From assembly GCA_004000515.1 (NCBI GenBank), contig CP034537.1, forward strand, positions 7,213,501 to 7,277,500: a stretch of DNA of 64,000 nucleotides, given 5' to 3'. This document shows, piece after piece, positions 50,780 to 60,319 of this stretch; position 1 is the first letter of the stretch, and the number at the start of each line of letters is the position of its first letter. The position numbers and the translations under genes were made by a program. Source of the DNA: Pseudomonas poae. GTDB lineage: Bacteria; Pseudomonadota; Gammaproteobacteria; Pseudomonadales; Pseudomonadaceae. The notes below the pieces were generated by a model that saw nothing but the letters and a program-made list of their open reading frames with translations, was not told where the DNA came from and searched no databases.

Positions 50780-51115
50780 TCAGAAACCGACAGACATCTT
50801 GGATTGCTCCACGATTGCCTGGACCTGGCCGCCACCGCCCTGCCCACCAGCGGAGTCACCTCCACCGCTGGCCCCCTGGCCACCCATTAACTTCTGCAAT
50901 TGCTCTTGCAGCATCTTCAGCAATTGCTGCAATGGATCTTCTTCGCCACCGCCACCTTGTGCGCCGCCCGAACCTTGTTGCCCTTTGGCGGCGATCTGGT
51001 CTTCCAGGCCTTTGATCTGCTTCTTAAGGGCCTCAATCTCTTTCTGGTTGCCACCAGACTCACCGGCGCCGCCGACACTTCCCTGGGAAAACTGGGGGTT
51101 AATACTCATATTCAT
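50780..51115 (-). CDS. Glycine/glutamine-rich harpin-like protein
   Basis: A 111-residue protein from ATG at 51115 (MNMSINPQFSQGSVGG), with GGAG nine bases upstream. Two glycine-rich blocks (GQQGSGGAQGGGGEED and GGQGASGGGDSAGGQGGGG) flank amphipathic helices (KEIEALKKQIKGLEDQI, DPLQQLLKMLQEQLQKLM). It has no cysteine, no tryptophan and no signal peptide. These are harpin-like features, but no type III secretion genes are nearby. Upstream in-frame codons lack support. Role unknown. Confidence 0.7.
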   Translation of the reverse strand: MNMSINPQFSQGSVGGAGESGGNQKEIEALKKQIKGLEDQIAAKGQQGSGGAQGGGGEEDPLQQLLKMLQEQLQKLMGGQGASGGGDSAGGQGGGGQVQAIVEQSKMSVGF

Positions 51116-51298
51116 GCTTGTTGACTCCAAATTGGAAAACACCGTGGTCCGATCAGCGCTGCTGATCAGTCCGAAATCTGTGGCGTTCAACCCAAGATGG
51201 TTCCGGTGCGACGCTCCCCTGACATGACTTGAACCAGAATTCGACAAAGGATCAGCGCATTACGGCAAGGACAAAGCATGTTTTCGTACGCCAAATCG

Positions 51299-51625
51299 CT
51301 ACTGCTCAAGCTGCGGTGTTTCCTGCCCCATGCAGCGCACCGCCTGTTTCTTGTTGTTGACCAATACACCGCTGAGGCCTTTCTGCTCGGTATCGAACAT
51401 GACCAACACACCGTCGACACACTGCGCCACTTGCGCGGCCGGGCTCAGGGAGATCTTGTAATCCTCCCCTGGCACCGTCTTGAGCATGGTGAAGTCACTG
51501 AGCAGCAACGCATCTTCAGGCTTGGCAAAGTGAAGGTAGCCGTAGAACCACAAGCAGCCGACGGTGCCGATGATGGTGCCGATGCCGGTGAGGATCAGCG
51601 GGATCATGTTGCGTTCTTCGCTCAT
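51299..51625 (-). CDS. Small membrane-anchored hypothetical protein
   Basis: A 108-residue protein with one N-terminal membrane helix (IPLILTGIGTIIGTVGCLWFYGYLHF) and a soluble C-terminal part with a Cys pair region (AQCVDGVLVMFD, AVRCMG). Its ATG overlaps the stop of the hydrolase gene (ATGA), so the two are coupled. No domain recognised. Intact. Confidence 0.7.
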   Translation of the reverse strand: MSEERNMIPLILTGIGTIIGTVGCLWFYGYLHFAKPEDALLLSDFTMLKTVPGEDYKISLSPAAQVAQCVDGVLVMFDTEQKGLSGVLVNNKKQAVRCMGQETPQLEQ

Positions 51626-52527
51626 TGCGGGCTCTCTGATGAATCAACTGTAGGAAGGGGGTAGTTCGGAATTTCGCCCAGGCGGCGCAGGCCATTGAAG
51701 TGCTGCGGGTCGTCCAGGTAGCGCAGCATCACGGTCTGCCAGGTCTTGTCGGCAAAGGTCTGCACATGGCCACCCCGGGTCAACTGCAACACGCGCGGCG
51801 GCGGTGCGGCCTGGTACAGGCGGATGGCGTTGGCCACAGGCACAATCGGGTCATCCAGGCTGTGGAACAGCAGTTTCGGTACGCCAGTTAATTCAGGCAT
51901 GGCGTGGATCGCACTGTCGGCGTCCGGCACCAGCCACGACAGAGGCACCTGGAGCGGCCATGTTAACCAAGAGGTGCTCAGGGCGAATTGTCCTACGTCA
52001 CGATAACTGGCGGGCACGCCGTCCAGCACCAGGGCCTTGAGCTGGGCTTGGCGCTCCGGGTGTGCCGCCAGGTAATGCACTGCCAGCGCGCCGCCCAGAC
52101 TTTGACCGAGGACGATCAGCGGTTGGTGCTGGGTTTCGGGGGCCTTGTCGATCCAGCTGAACGCCGCATCGATGTCCTGATAGACCTCGGGCAAGGATGG
52201 CTTGCCTTCGGACAGGCCATAACCGCGATAGTCCAGCAGCAGCACTTGATAGCCTTGCTCCGGCAACCACCAACTCCCGCCCAAGTGCCAGGCCAGGTTG
52301 CCGCCATTGCCATGCAGGTGCAGCACGGTGCCTTTGAGCGGCACGCCGGGCTTGGCCGGCAGCCACCAGGCGTGGAGCTTCACGCCATCGGCGGTAGTGA
52401 GGGTGACATCGCGGTAGGCCAGGTGGGCCTTTTGCGGCGTGAACGGCAGGCCAGGCTCGGGGTAAAACAGCAGGGAGCTGCAACCGTTCAAAGTGAGTAG
52501 CAGGCACAGAATGCCGAGGATTCTCAT
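51622..52527 (-). CDS. Alpha/beta-hydrolase lipoprotein
   Basis: Alpha/beta-hydrolase fold protein of about 301 residues with an N-terminal lipoprotein signal (MRILGILCLLLTLNGCSS). The oxyanion segment HLHGNGGN, the nucleophile elbow VLGQSLGGA (Ser), the acid region SLDDPIVP and a final His in GGHVQTF make up a full triad. The start at 52527 is chosen for the signal peptide. It belongs to the BEM46/YfhR-like hydrolases. Substrate unknown. Intact. Confidence 0.85.
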   Translation of the reverse strand: MRILGILCLLLTLNGCSSLLFYPEPGLPFTPQKAHLAYRDVTLTTADGVKLHAWWLPAKPGVPLKGTVLHLHGNGGNLAWHLGGSWWLPEQGYQVLLLDYRGYGLSEGKPSLPEVYQDIDAAFSWIDKAPETQHQPLIVLGQSLGGALAVHYLAAHPERQAQLKALVLDGVPASYRDVGQFALSTSWLTWPLQVPLSWLVPDADSAIHAMPELTGVPKLLFHSLDDPIVPVANAIRLYQAAPPPRVLQLTRGGHVQTFADKTWQTVMLRYLDDPQHFNGLRRLGEIPNYPLPTVDSSESPQ

Positions 52528-52563
52528 CCGTTGAAGCCTCGCTATTGAAAACAAAGAGATCAA

Positions 52564-52656
52564 ATGTGGGAGCTGGCTTGCCTGCGATAGCGGTGTATCA
52601 GTCGCAACTGCTTTAACTGAAAGACCGCTATCGCAGGCAAGCCCGCTCCCACATTT
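52564..52656. repeat. REPIN (paired inverted REP sequences)
   Basis: Inverted arms at 52564-52591 and 52629-52656 flank a core of about 38 bp. One arm has GCTGGCTTGCC, the other the complement of GCGGGCTTGCC, so the arms differ by one base. It separates the hydrolase and QEGLA genes. Confidence 0.88.
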
Positions 52657-52669
52657 TGATCCGGTTTCG

Positions 52670-53947
52670 TCAAAGGATATTCGAGTAATCCGCCTCGATC
52701 CGATCCAGGCTCAAGTGGTTGAGGAAGTTGGAGAAACACATCCACGCCGCCAGCGCGTTCATGTCGCGAAACTGGTCTGGCAAGTACTTGGGCGGCACCA
52801 CCAGGCCCTCGTCCACCAGTTGGCGCAGGGTGCGCATGTCCTCCAGGGTGGTCTTGCCGCAGAACAGCAGCGGCACTTGTTCCAGTTTGCCTTTGCGCAC
52901 GGCCAGCTGGATGTAGTTGTAGACCATGATAAAGCCCTTGAGGTAGGACAGGTCCTTGGTAAACGGCAGGCCGGTCGGCACCGAGCCACGGAATACGCGG
53001 CTGGCGTTGCCGTAGCTTTCGGCCATTTCAAAACCTTGCTCGCGGAAGAACTCGAACACCTGCAGGAAGTCCGCGCCCTCTTCCACCATGTGGATGGCGC
53101 GGGTGCGGTTGGTCAGTTTGCGCAGGCGACTCGGGTAGGAGGCAAACGTGATGATCTCCATCAGGATCGCCAAACCTTCCTGGGTCACGGTGGACGACGG
53201 CGGGCCCTTGGACAGGAAGGTGCAGATCGGCTGGTTCTGGCCGTTGAGCGTGGTGCCGACGTGCACCAGGCCTTCATGCACTTCCAGGGCACGTACATCG
53301 CGGTCGTTGAACATCGCGTCGGCGCGGATCTTGATGTAGTCGGCACCCGCCGCCGCGTCGGCGACGATACCGTCGGACTCGAACACGCGGATGGTTTCTT
53401 CGGCTTCGCCAAACACCTTGTTCAGGCGGGTTTGCAGCAGGGCGACGGCGTCCTTGGCGGTGAGGGTCTTGGCCTCATCTCTCAAGTCGCCACGGCCGTC
53501 GATGTTATTCAGGTAGTCGGAAAGCATCAGGCCCAGGTCAGCCAGAGTCGGGTCGCCCGCGTGGAACGCGTCCGAGGCGGCGCCGTACAGCTCTTGGGAA
53601 ATCAGGCCGAAGTCCTCGGTGCCGCGTGCTTCGAGCATGCGCACCACCATGCGGTATTCCCGGCACATGCGGCGCATGATCTGCCCCACCGGGCTGAACT
53701 GGCCAAGACGACGGGTGATGTCGCGCTCAATGTTCTGGAACTCCAGCTTCACTGCGCTGGAGTCGAACGACAGTGGCCGGTTGAGGTAATAGTCGCGGCT
53801 CACGGCGGGCATTTCCTTACCCTTGGCCTTGAGGAACCCCTGGCGAATGTTCTCGTCCCACTTCACGGCGTCGAGGACACGAATCGGTGTTTGCGCCAGC
53901 ACAATGCGATCAGACAAGGTGCGTATCGTCTGCTGGTAATCGTCCAC
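52670..53947 (-). CDS. QEGLA-motif (DUF1704) metallopeptidase-like protein
   Basis: A 425-residue DUF1704 protein, a family named for its QEGLA motif (VTQEGLAILMEI near residue 265) and sometimes annotated as modulating flavohemoglobin expression. It carries an HExxxH zinc motif in LEVHEGLVHVGTT near residue 225. This pair, HExxxH plus a later QEG, is also the active-site pattern of eukaryotic MATCAP tyrosine carboxypeptidases, so a peptidase is likely. The start is a GTG at 53947 with GAGGAA seven bases upstream. No signal peptide, so cytosolic. Intact. Confidence 0.82.
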   Translation of the reverse strand: MDDYQQTIRTLSDRIVLAQTPIRVLDAVKWDENIRQGFLKAKGKEMPAVSRDYYLNRPLSFDSSAVKLEFQNIERDITRRLGQFSPVGQIMRRMCREYRMVVRMLEARGTEDFGLISQELYGAASDAFHAGDPTLADLGLMLSDYLNNIDGRGDLRDEAKTLTAKDAVALLQTRLNKVFGEAEETIRVFESDGIVADAAAGADYIKIRADAMFNDRDVRALEVHEGLVHVGTTLNGQNQPICTFLSKGPPSSTVTQEGLAILMEIITFASYPSRLRKLTNRTRAIHMVEEGADFLQVFEFFREQGFEMAESYGNASRVFRGSVPTGLPFTKDLSYLKGFIMVYNYIQLAVRKGKLEQVPLLFCGKTTLEDMRTLRQLVDEGLVVPPKYLPDQFRDMNALAAWMCFSNFLNHLSLDRIEADYSNIL

Positions 53948-53968
53948 CTGGTGCTTCCTCTTTAAACG

Positions 53969-54517
53969 TTATTTGCCCGTGCGCTGGTAGCGCACGGCTT
54001 CAACGAACACATCGGCATTGGCCGGGTCATCCAGGTAGGCAAATACCTGGTCCATGGGGCTGTCGACCACCACACCCGCGCCTTCGACGGTCTCCACGTT
54101 GCTGCCGCTTAACACCTTTTGGCCGATGGCCTGGTGAATCTGATCCAGGTCCAGGGTGTAGACCACCAATTCGTGTTTTTCGTCGAACTCGAAGCCCGCC
54201 AGGATGTAATGCCCGCCCAGCTTGGCCGGCAGTGGCGCCGACAGGTACCAACGACTGCCATGGCGCGACACGCTAAACAGGTACTCATCACGCTGACCGG
54301 GCTTGGCTGTAGGGTAGCTCACGGCTTTGTAACGGTGGTTACCTGCGGCGCTGATGTGCAGGTTGAGCGGCTCGCCCCAGGCGTTTTTACTCGACCACTG
54401 GCCCAGCAAAGCCTGCGGCGCGGCGTCATGGGCAGGCAGCGGGTCCTTGAAGGTCACCAGGCAACCGCTCAGTAGCAGGAACGACAAGGCGATGACTGCA
54501 ACACGCCAGGCTTTCAT
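53969..54517 (-). CDS. Hypothetical lipoprotein
   Basis: A 182-residue lipoprotein from ATG at 54517: signal MKAWRVAVIALSFLLLSGC with lipobox LLSGC, then a beta-rich domain (ALLGQWSSKNAWGEPLNLHIS, DEYLFSVSRHGSRWYLSAPL) reminiscent of lipocalin-like or META-like folds. No family recognised with certainty. It lies just upstream of the QEGLA gene in the same direction. Intact. Confidence 0.72.
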   Translation of the reverse strand: MKAWRVAVIALSFLLLSGCLVTFKDPLPAHDAAPQALLGQWSSKNAWGEPLNLHISAAGNHRYKAVSYPTAKPGQRDEYLFSVSRHGSRWYLSAPLPAKLGGHYILAGFEFDEKHELVVYTLDLDQIHQAIGQKVLSGSNVETVEGAGVVVDSPMDQVFAYLDDPANADVFVEAVRYQRTGK

Positions 54518-54533
54518 TCGACACTCCCCGGTG

Positions 54534-55250
54534 TCAGACCGAGGCCAACACCAAATGCATGTAACGCTTGAGAATCTCAAGCATCTCTTCACCGGTCAGA
54601 GGCTCTGCGCCGCCCAGCAGGCCCTGATATTCCATCCGACCGATTATCGCCGTCAACACTTTGGCATCCTGTTGCGGCTCGCGAGAGCCCAATACCTGGA
54701 AAAACTGCCCGGTGCCCTGCAACAGGATCTGTTGGTGCGAGCGCACCAGCGCTGCCAGGCGCGGGTTCAACAGGGCCTCCTGGCGGAAGGCCTGTTCAGC
54801 CATCAGGTGTTCGCGGCGGTTGGTCAGTTGACGCAAGACGTAATCGGCGGTCAGCCGCGCAATGTCATCGGCCAGTTGGGAACGCGACTGCGGGCTGCCA
54901 TCGCCATAGGCGACCATCTCGCGCAGCAGGCCTTCGTTGCGCACCCACAACTTGCCCATGAACGCAGCGCTGCGCTCCACGTATTGGGCAAAGGTATCGG
55001 TCAGCAGGTCATCGATGTCCTTGAAGTAGTAGGTGGTGGCTGACAACGGCACCCCGGCTTCGGCGGCCACCGCCCGGTGGCGCACGGCGCGAACCCCTTC
55101 GCGTACCACGATGCGCATGGCCGCATCGAGAATGTCTTGCCTGCGCTGCTCGCTGCCCCTACGACTGGCCTTACGGCCCTGGTACTGGACGCTTTCAGCC
55201 ACGGCAGCGGCAATGCCGGCGGCGCCTTCCTGAGCGATTACGCGGTTCAC
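54534..55250 (-). CDS. TetR-family transcriptional regulator
   Basis: A TetR-type repressor of about 238 residues. The helix-turn-helix is RRQDILDAAMRIVVREGVRAV ... GVPLSATTYYFKDIDDLL (residues ~30-85 after the start). The C-terminal domain is long and helical, of the ligand-binding type. A GTG start at 55250 is chosen because AAGGA lies eight bases upstream; the ATG at 55259 is too close to that site. It may control the lipoprotein downstream; no operator was identified. Intact. Confidence 0.85.
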   Translation of the reverse strand: MNRVIAQEGAAGIAAAVAESVQYQGRKASRRGSEQRRQDILDAAMRIVVREGVRAVRHRAVAAEAGVPLSATTYYFKDIDDLLTDTFAQYVERSAAFMGKLWVRNEGLLREMVAYGDGSPQSRSQLADDIARLTADYVLRQLTNRREHLMAEQAFRQEALLNPRLAALVRSHQQILLQGTGQFFQVLGSREPQQDAKVLTAIIGRMEYQGLLGGAEPLTGEEMLEILKRYMHLVLASV

Positions 55251-55313
55251 GACACACATCCTTGAATAGATCAAAACCTGGCGCTGTTAGCTTGACGCTT
55301 AAAGACGCCGCAT

Positions 55314-55342
55314 AAAAAAAGCCGCCTTATAAAAGGCGGCTT
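55314..55342 (-). terminator. Terminator after lysS
   Basis: On the minus strand GCCGCCTTTTATAAGGCGGC forms an 8-bp stem and is followed by seven T residues, just past the lysS stop. Confidence 0.93.
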
Positions 55343-55357
55343 CGGATTTCGCTGGAT

Positions 55358-56860
55358 TTACGCTTGCGGCCGCATGTGCGGGAACAAGATCACGTCGCGA
55401 ATCGACGGTGAGTTGGTCAGCAGCATCACCAGACGGTCGATACCAATACCTTCACCGGCGGTTGGCGGCATGCCGTATTCCAGGGCACGGACGAAGTCAG
55501 CGTCGTAGTGCATTGCTTCGTCGTCGCCGGCGTCCTTGTCGGCCACCTGGGCCATGAAGCGCTCGGCCTGGTCTTCCGCATCGTTCAACTCGGAGTAGGC
55601 GTTGGCGATTTCGCGGCCGCCAATGAACAGCTCGAAACGGTCGGTGACGTTCGGGTTGTCATCGTTGCGACGGGCCAGCGGCGACACTTCGAACGGGTAC
55701 TGGGTAATGAAGTGCGGCTGTTCCAGCTTGTGCTCCACCAGTTCTTCGAAAATCATCACCTGCAATTTGCCCAGGCCTTCGAAGCCCAGCACCTTGGCGC
55801 CGGCTTTCTTGGCGATGGCGCGGGCCTTGTCGATGTCGTTCAGGTCGTCAGCGGTCAGCTCAGGGTTGTACTTGAGGATCGAATCGAACACCGACAGACG
55901 CACGAACGGCTCGCCGAAGTGGAACACCTTGTCGCCGTACGGCACGTCGGTGCTGCCCAGGACCAACTGCGCCAGCTCGCGGAACAGTTCTTCGGTCAGG
56001 TCCATGTTGTCTTCATAGTCGGCGTAAGCCTGGTAGAACTCCAACATGGTGAATTCTGGGTTGTGACGCGTCGAAACGCCTTCGTTACGGAAGTTGCGGT
56101 TGATCTCGAACACTTTTTCGAAACCACCCACTACCAGGCGCTTGAGGTACAGCTCCGGCGCGATACGCAGGAACATTTCCATGTCCAGCGCGTTGTGGTG
56201 GGTTTCGAACGGCTTGGCTGCGGCACCACCGGGGATGGTTTGCAGCATCGGGGTTTCCACTTCGAGGAAGTCACGCTGCATCAGGAAGCTACGAATGTGG
56301 GCGATGACTTGCGAGCGCACACGGAAGGTATGGCGCACGTCTTCGTTGACGATCAGGTCAACGTAGCGCTGGCGGTAGCGCTGCTCGGTGTCGGTCAGGC
56401 CGTGGTGCTTGTCCGGCAGCGGGCGCAGGGATTTGGTCAGCAGGCGTACGTTTGTCATTTCAACGTACAGGTCGCCCTTGCCGGAACGGGCAAGGGTGCC
56501 TTCGGCGGCAATGATGTCGCCCATGTCCCAGGTTTTTACCGCGGCCAGGGTTTCTTCCGACAAGGTCTTGCGGTTGACGTAGACCTGGATGCGACCGGTC
56601 ATGTCCTGGATCACCATGAACGAGCCACGGTTGAGCATGATGCGACCTGCCACCTTGACCGGGATCGCAGCCTCTGCCAGTTCTTCCTTGGTCTTGTCCG
56701 CGTATTGCTTCTGCAAGGCATCGCAGTAGTTTTCGCGACGGAAGTCGTTGGGGAAGGCATTGCCCTTGGCGCGCTCGGCAGCAAGCTTTTCCTTGCGCAG
56801 GGCGATCAGGGAGTTTTCTTCCTGTTGCAGGGCTTGCGGGTCGAGTTGTTGGTCGCTCAT
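55358..56860 (-). CDS. lysS: Lysyl-tRNA synthetase (class II)
   Basis: Charges tRNA-Lys. The N-terminal OB-fold anticodon domain ([26 protein letters not shown]) is followed by class II motif 2 ([26 protein letters not shown]) and motif 3 ([11 protein letters not shown]) near the C-terminus. Length 500 residues, intact. It lies 69 bp after prfB in the same direction, the conserved prfB-lysS pair. Confidence 0.97.
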   Translation of the reverse strand: MSDQQLDPQALQQEENSLIALRKEKLAAERAKGNAFPNDFRRENYCDALQKQYADKTKEELAEAAIPVKVAGRIMLNRGSFMVIQDMTGRIQVYVNRKTLSEETLAAVKTWDMGDIIAAEGTLARSGKGDLYVEMTNVRLLTKSLRPLPDKHHGLTDTEQRYRQRYVDLIVNEDVRHTFRVRSQVIAHIRSFLMQRDFLEVETPMLQTIPGGAAAKPFETHHNALDMEMFLRIAPELYLKRLVVGGFEKVFEINRNFRNEGVSTRHNPEFTMLEFYQAYADYEDNMDLTEELFRELAQLVLGSTDVPYGDKVFHFGEPFVRLSVFDSILKYNPELTADDLNDIDKARAIAKKAGAKVLGFEGLGKLQVMIFEELVEHKLEQPHFITQYPFEVSPLARRNDDNPNVTDRFELFIGGREIANAYSELNDAEDQAERFMAQVADKDAGDDEAMHYDADFVRALEYGMPPTAGEGIGIDRLVMLLTNSPSIRDVILFPHMRPQA

Positions 56861-56929
56861 GTCTTAAAATCTTCCATCACAGGTCTGTTGCCCCCGCCAC
56901 TGGCGGGGACTTGAGGTCGGGCAGGCGGT

Positions 56930-58023
56930 TTACAGGCCCGATTTCAGGCTGGCTTCCAGGTATTCGTCGATATCGCCGTCGAGCACCTTGTCGCAGTCGC
57001 TGCGTTCGATGTTAGTGCGCAGATCCTTGATCCGCGACGCATCGAGCACATAAGAACGGATCTGGTGACCCCAGCCGATATCCGACTTGGTGTCTTCCAG
57101 CGCCTGGGAAGCAGCGTTGCGCTTCTGCATTTCCTGCTCGTACAACTTGGCCCGCAGCATTTTCATGGCGGTGTCCTTGTTGGCGTGCTGGGAGCGTTCG
57201 TTCTGGCAGCTGACCACGGTGTTGGTCGGTACGTGGGTGATACGTACGGCCGAGTCGGTGGTGTTTACGTGCTGACCACCGGCACCGGAGGAGCGGTAGG
57301 TGTCGATACGCAGGTCGGCCGGGTTGATCTCGATTTCCACCTTGTCGTCGATCTCCGGGGAGACGAACACAGCAGAAAACGAGGTGTGGCGACGGTTGCC
57401 GGAGTCGAACGGGCTTTACGCACCAGACGGTGCACGCCGATCTCGGTACGCAGCCAGCCAAAGGCATATTCGCCCTTGATGTGCACGGTGGCGCCCTTGA
57501 TACCGGCGACTTCACCGGCGGACAGCTCCATGATGGTGGCGTCGAAACCGCGTTTATCCGCCCAGCGCAGGTACATGCGCAGCAAAATGTTAGCCCAGTC
57601 CTGGGCTTCGGTACCGCCGGAACCGGCCTGGATGTCCAGGTAGGCGTTGTTCGGGTCCATCTCGTGGCTGAACATGCGACGGAATTCGAGTTTGGCGAGG
57701 TTTTCCTCGAGACGGGCCAGCTCGGCGACGACATCGCCCACTGCGCCTTCGTCGTTCTCTTCGACGGCCATGTCCAGCAGGTCACGGCAATCGGCCAGAC
57801 CGGTGTTCAGTTCGTCGAGGGTATCGACGATCTGCGCCAGCGCAGCGCGCTCGCGGCCCAGTTCCTGGGCATATTCAGGTTTGTTCCAGACAGCAGGATC
57901 TTCAAGCTCGCGATTGACTTCGGTCAGACGCTCATGCTTTTGATCGTAGTCAAAGATACCCCGAATAGTTTCGGAGCGCTCGGACAGGTCCTTGATGGTG
58001 TTAAGGATCGGGTTGATTTCCAT
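56930..58023 (-). CDS. prfB: Peptide chain release factor 2 (one apparent frame break)
   Basis: RF2 recognises UAA and UGA. The GGQ catalytic motif is in [18 protein letters not shown]. Start at 58023 ([18 protein letters not shown]). A break at the T3 run 57415-57417 (one short) splits the gene; correction reads [25 protein letters not shown] and gives 364 residues. The usual programmed +1 frameshift near codon 25 is absent as printed: the sequence reads CGG GGT ATC TTT GAC in one frame. The stop-codon specificity motif (SPF) falls at the broken site. Confidence 0.94.
57949..57963 (-). promoter_or_regulatory. prfB recoding site, apparently without the frameshift
   Basis: The minus strand reads CGGGGTATCTTTGAC. 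E. coli prfB has AGGGGGTATCTTTGAC, where CTT TGA C drives the +1 shift. Here the slip heptamer CTTTGAC is kept, but one G is missing, which removes the need to shift. A true in-frame form or a homopolymer error are both possible. Confidence 0.6.
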
Positions 58024-58142
58024 GGCGGGCAGCACTCGTTGGCGAACTTTTGAAAGCCGGCGAGTATAACGGCAAACGGGGGGAACGGCAGCCCGCTTGG
58101 CGAAAAGGCGGGGTGTACGCTATCGAATGATCAGTAAAGAAC

Positions 58143-58236
58143 AATGTGGGAGCGGGCTTGCTCGCGAAAGCGGTGAGTCAGTCAATTCATCTGTATCTGA
58201 CACATCGCCTTTGCGAGCAAGCCCGCTCCCACATTT
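58143..58236. repeat. REPIN of a second sequence type
   Basis: Arms AATGTGGGAGCGGGCTTGCT (from 58143) and its complement (to 58236) share the outer part with the other elements but have CTCGCGAAAG in place of CTGCGATAG. It lies between prfB and wspR. Confidence 0.88.
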
Positions 58237-58256
58237 TGCTCTGCGTTAACGTGTGG

Positions 58257-59258
58257 TTACTCGATACCCACCTGATTGCGCCCATTATGCTTGGCCGTAT
58301 ACAACCCCTTGTCCGCCGCCAATATCAGCTGCCGACAATCCGTCCCCTGCTGCGGCGTCATGGTCGACAACCCGATGCTGATGGTCAGGCTGGCGCCTTC
58401 GGCCGGGGCGATGTGCGGGATTTTAAGGCCCGCGACGGCCATGCGCAGCTTCTCGGCCACCAGGCGTGCACCTCCTGGCGACGTATTGGGCAGCACCAAC
58501 GCAAACTCTTCACCGCCGTAGCGCGCCGGCAGGTCCGACGGGCGGCTGCTGGCTTCGCGAATGCTGGCGGCGACTTTGCGCAGGGCTTCGTCGCCCTCGA
58601 CGTGGCCGAAGCTGTCGTTGTAGGTCTTGAAGAAGTCCACGTCGATCATCAGCAACGACAACTGGGTTTAGTCACGCATGGCCCGGCGCCATTCCAGTTC
58701 AAGGTATTCGTCGAAGTGGCGGCGGTTGGACAGCCCGGTAAGGCCATCGGAGTTCATCAGCCGTTGCAGCACCAGGTTGGTGTCCAGCAGCTGTTGCTGG
58801 CTGACGCGCAGCGCACGGTAGGCGGCATCGCGCTGCAACAGGGTCATGTAGGAGCGCGAGTGGTAGCGGATACGCGCCACCAACTCAATGTTGTCCGGCA
58901 ACTTGACCAGGTAGTCGTTGGCCCCGGCCGAGAACGCGGCACTCTTGATCAGCGGGTCTTCCTTGGTGGAAAGCACGATGATCGGGATGTTCTGCGTGGC
59001 CGGGTGGTTGCGGTATTCGCGCACCAGGGTCAGGCCGTCGAGGCCGGGCATTACCAGGTCCTGCAGGATCACCGTGGGCTTGATACGGATGGCCTGGGCG
59101 ATCGCCTGGTGCGGGTCGGCGCAAAAATGGAAGTCGATATTTTCTTCATGGGCCAGGCCGCGTCGCACGGCTTCGCCGATCATGGCCTGGTCGTCGACCA
59201 GCAACACCATGGCGGCGTTTTCGTCGGTCTTGATGTCGTCGATCTGTAAATCATTCAT
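58257..59258 (-). pseudogene. wspR: Diguanylate cyclase response regulator WspR with in-frame stop
   Basis: Output protein of the Wsp system: an N-terminal receiver domain ([15 protein letters not shown], phospho-Asp in [13 protein letters not shown]) and a C-terminal GGDEF domain ([14 protein letters not shown]) with an I-site RPSD. Read through, it is 333 residues, the normal length. Codon 197 is TAA (58670-58668), in RRAMRD-stop-TQLSLLM; from memory P. aeruginosa has Gln there (REQSQLSLLM), so a single C-to-T change explains it. Translation would end early in the GGDEF domain and lose the active site. A TTG restart at 58661 would lack the domain's first part. Loss of cyclase function is inferred. 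Confidence 0.88.
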
Positions 59259-59309
59259 GTGCAGTCACCTGAATTACTACCTGCAAGCCAGCACCGCGGA
59301 GGGTAAACA

Positions 59310-60319
59310 TCATTTTGCAAAGACCTCCAGCAATCGGGGCGCAATTCTATCCAGTGGGCGAATTTCAACAGCAGCGTCAATCGCCGCCGCCGCTTTGGGC
59401 ATGCCATATACCGCCGAGCTCTGCTGATCCTGGGCGATGGTCAAATAACCTTGTTCACGTAGCAATTTAAGGCCCTGGGCCCCGTCGCGGCCCATGCCGG
59501 TCAGCAGTACGCCAACGGCGTCGCCATTCCAGTGGCTGGCCACGCTTTCAAAAAACACGTCGATCGAGGGCCGGTAAATCTCGTTCACTGGCTCTGCGGT
59601 ATAGGCGAGCGTGCCATTTTTCAACAACCGAATGTGGTGATTGGTACCGGCCAATAGCACCACGCCACTTTGCGGCGGTTCGCCTTCGCGGGCCAGGCGC
59701 ACCGGCAGGCCCGAGGCACTGCTCAGCCACTCGGCCATGCCAGCGGCGAACACCTGGTCCACATGCTGCACCAGCACAATGGCGGCGGGAAAGTCCCGGG
59801 GCAAGCCCTTGAGCAGGATTTCCAGGGCGGCCGGACCACCCGCCGAAGAGCCAATGGCCACCAGGCTCTCGCGCTTGCCGGTGATGCGCGGAGGCGCGGT
59901 TTCGGCGCGTACGCGGCTGCCACGCTGGCCGATCAGCCAGCCAATATTGAGGATCTTGCGCAGCAACGGCGCCGCCGCGTCCTTGGGGTTGCCCACGCCC
60001 AGGGGCGGGGTGTCGACCACATCCAGGGCACCATGGCCCATGGCTTCGAACACACGGCTGACGTTGGCCTGGCGGTCGACGGTCACAATGACGATGGCAC
60101 ACGGCGTCTCGGCCATGATTTGGCGCGTGGCCTCGACCCCGTCCATCACCGGCATGATCAAGTCCATCAGGATCAGGTCCGGGGTCAGCTCGGCACACCG
60201 CTGTACGGCTTCCAGGCCGTTGGCAGCCACCAGACAACCTGATGCGCGGGCTCGAAACTCAAGGCACGGCGCAAGGCCTCCACCGCCAGGGGCATATCAT
60301 TGACGATCGCAATCCTCAT
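59310..60319 (-). CDS. wspF: CheB-like methylesterase WspF (one apparent frame break)
   Basis: Demethylates the WspA receptor and thereby turns the Wsp pathway down. An N-terminal receiver domain (MRIAIVNDMPLAVEALRRAL, phospho-Asp in ILMDLIMPVMDG) is joined to a CheB catalytic domain (AIGSSAGGPAALE, LVQHVDQVFAAGMAEWL, LTGMGRDGAQG). The frame breaks near 60228, where GGTGG needs one more G to read QVVWVAANGLEAVQ. Restored length is 336 residues. The ATG at 60319 overlaps the wspE stop (ATGA). A genuine wspF break would switch the pathway on, but the error pattern here argues caution. Confidence 0.9.
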
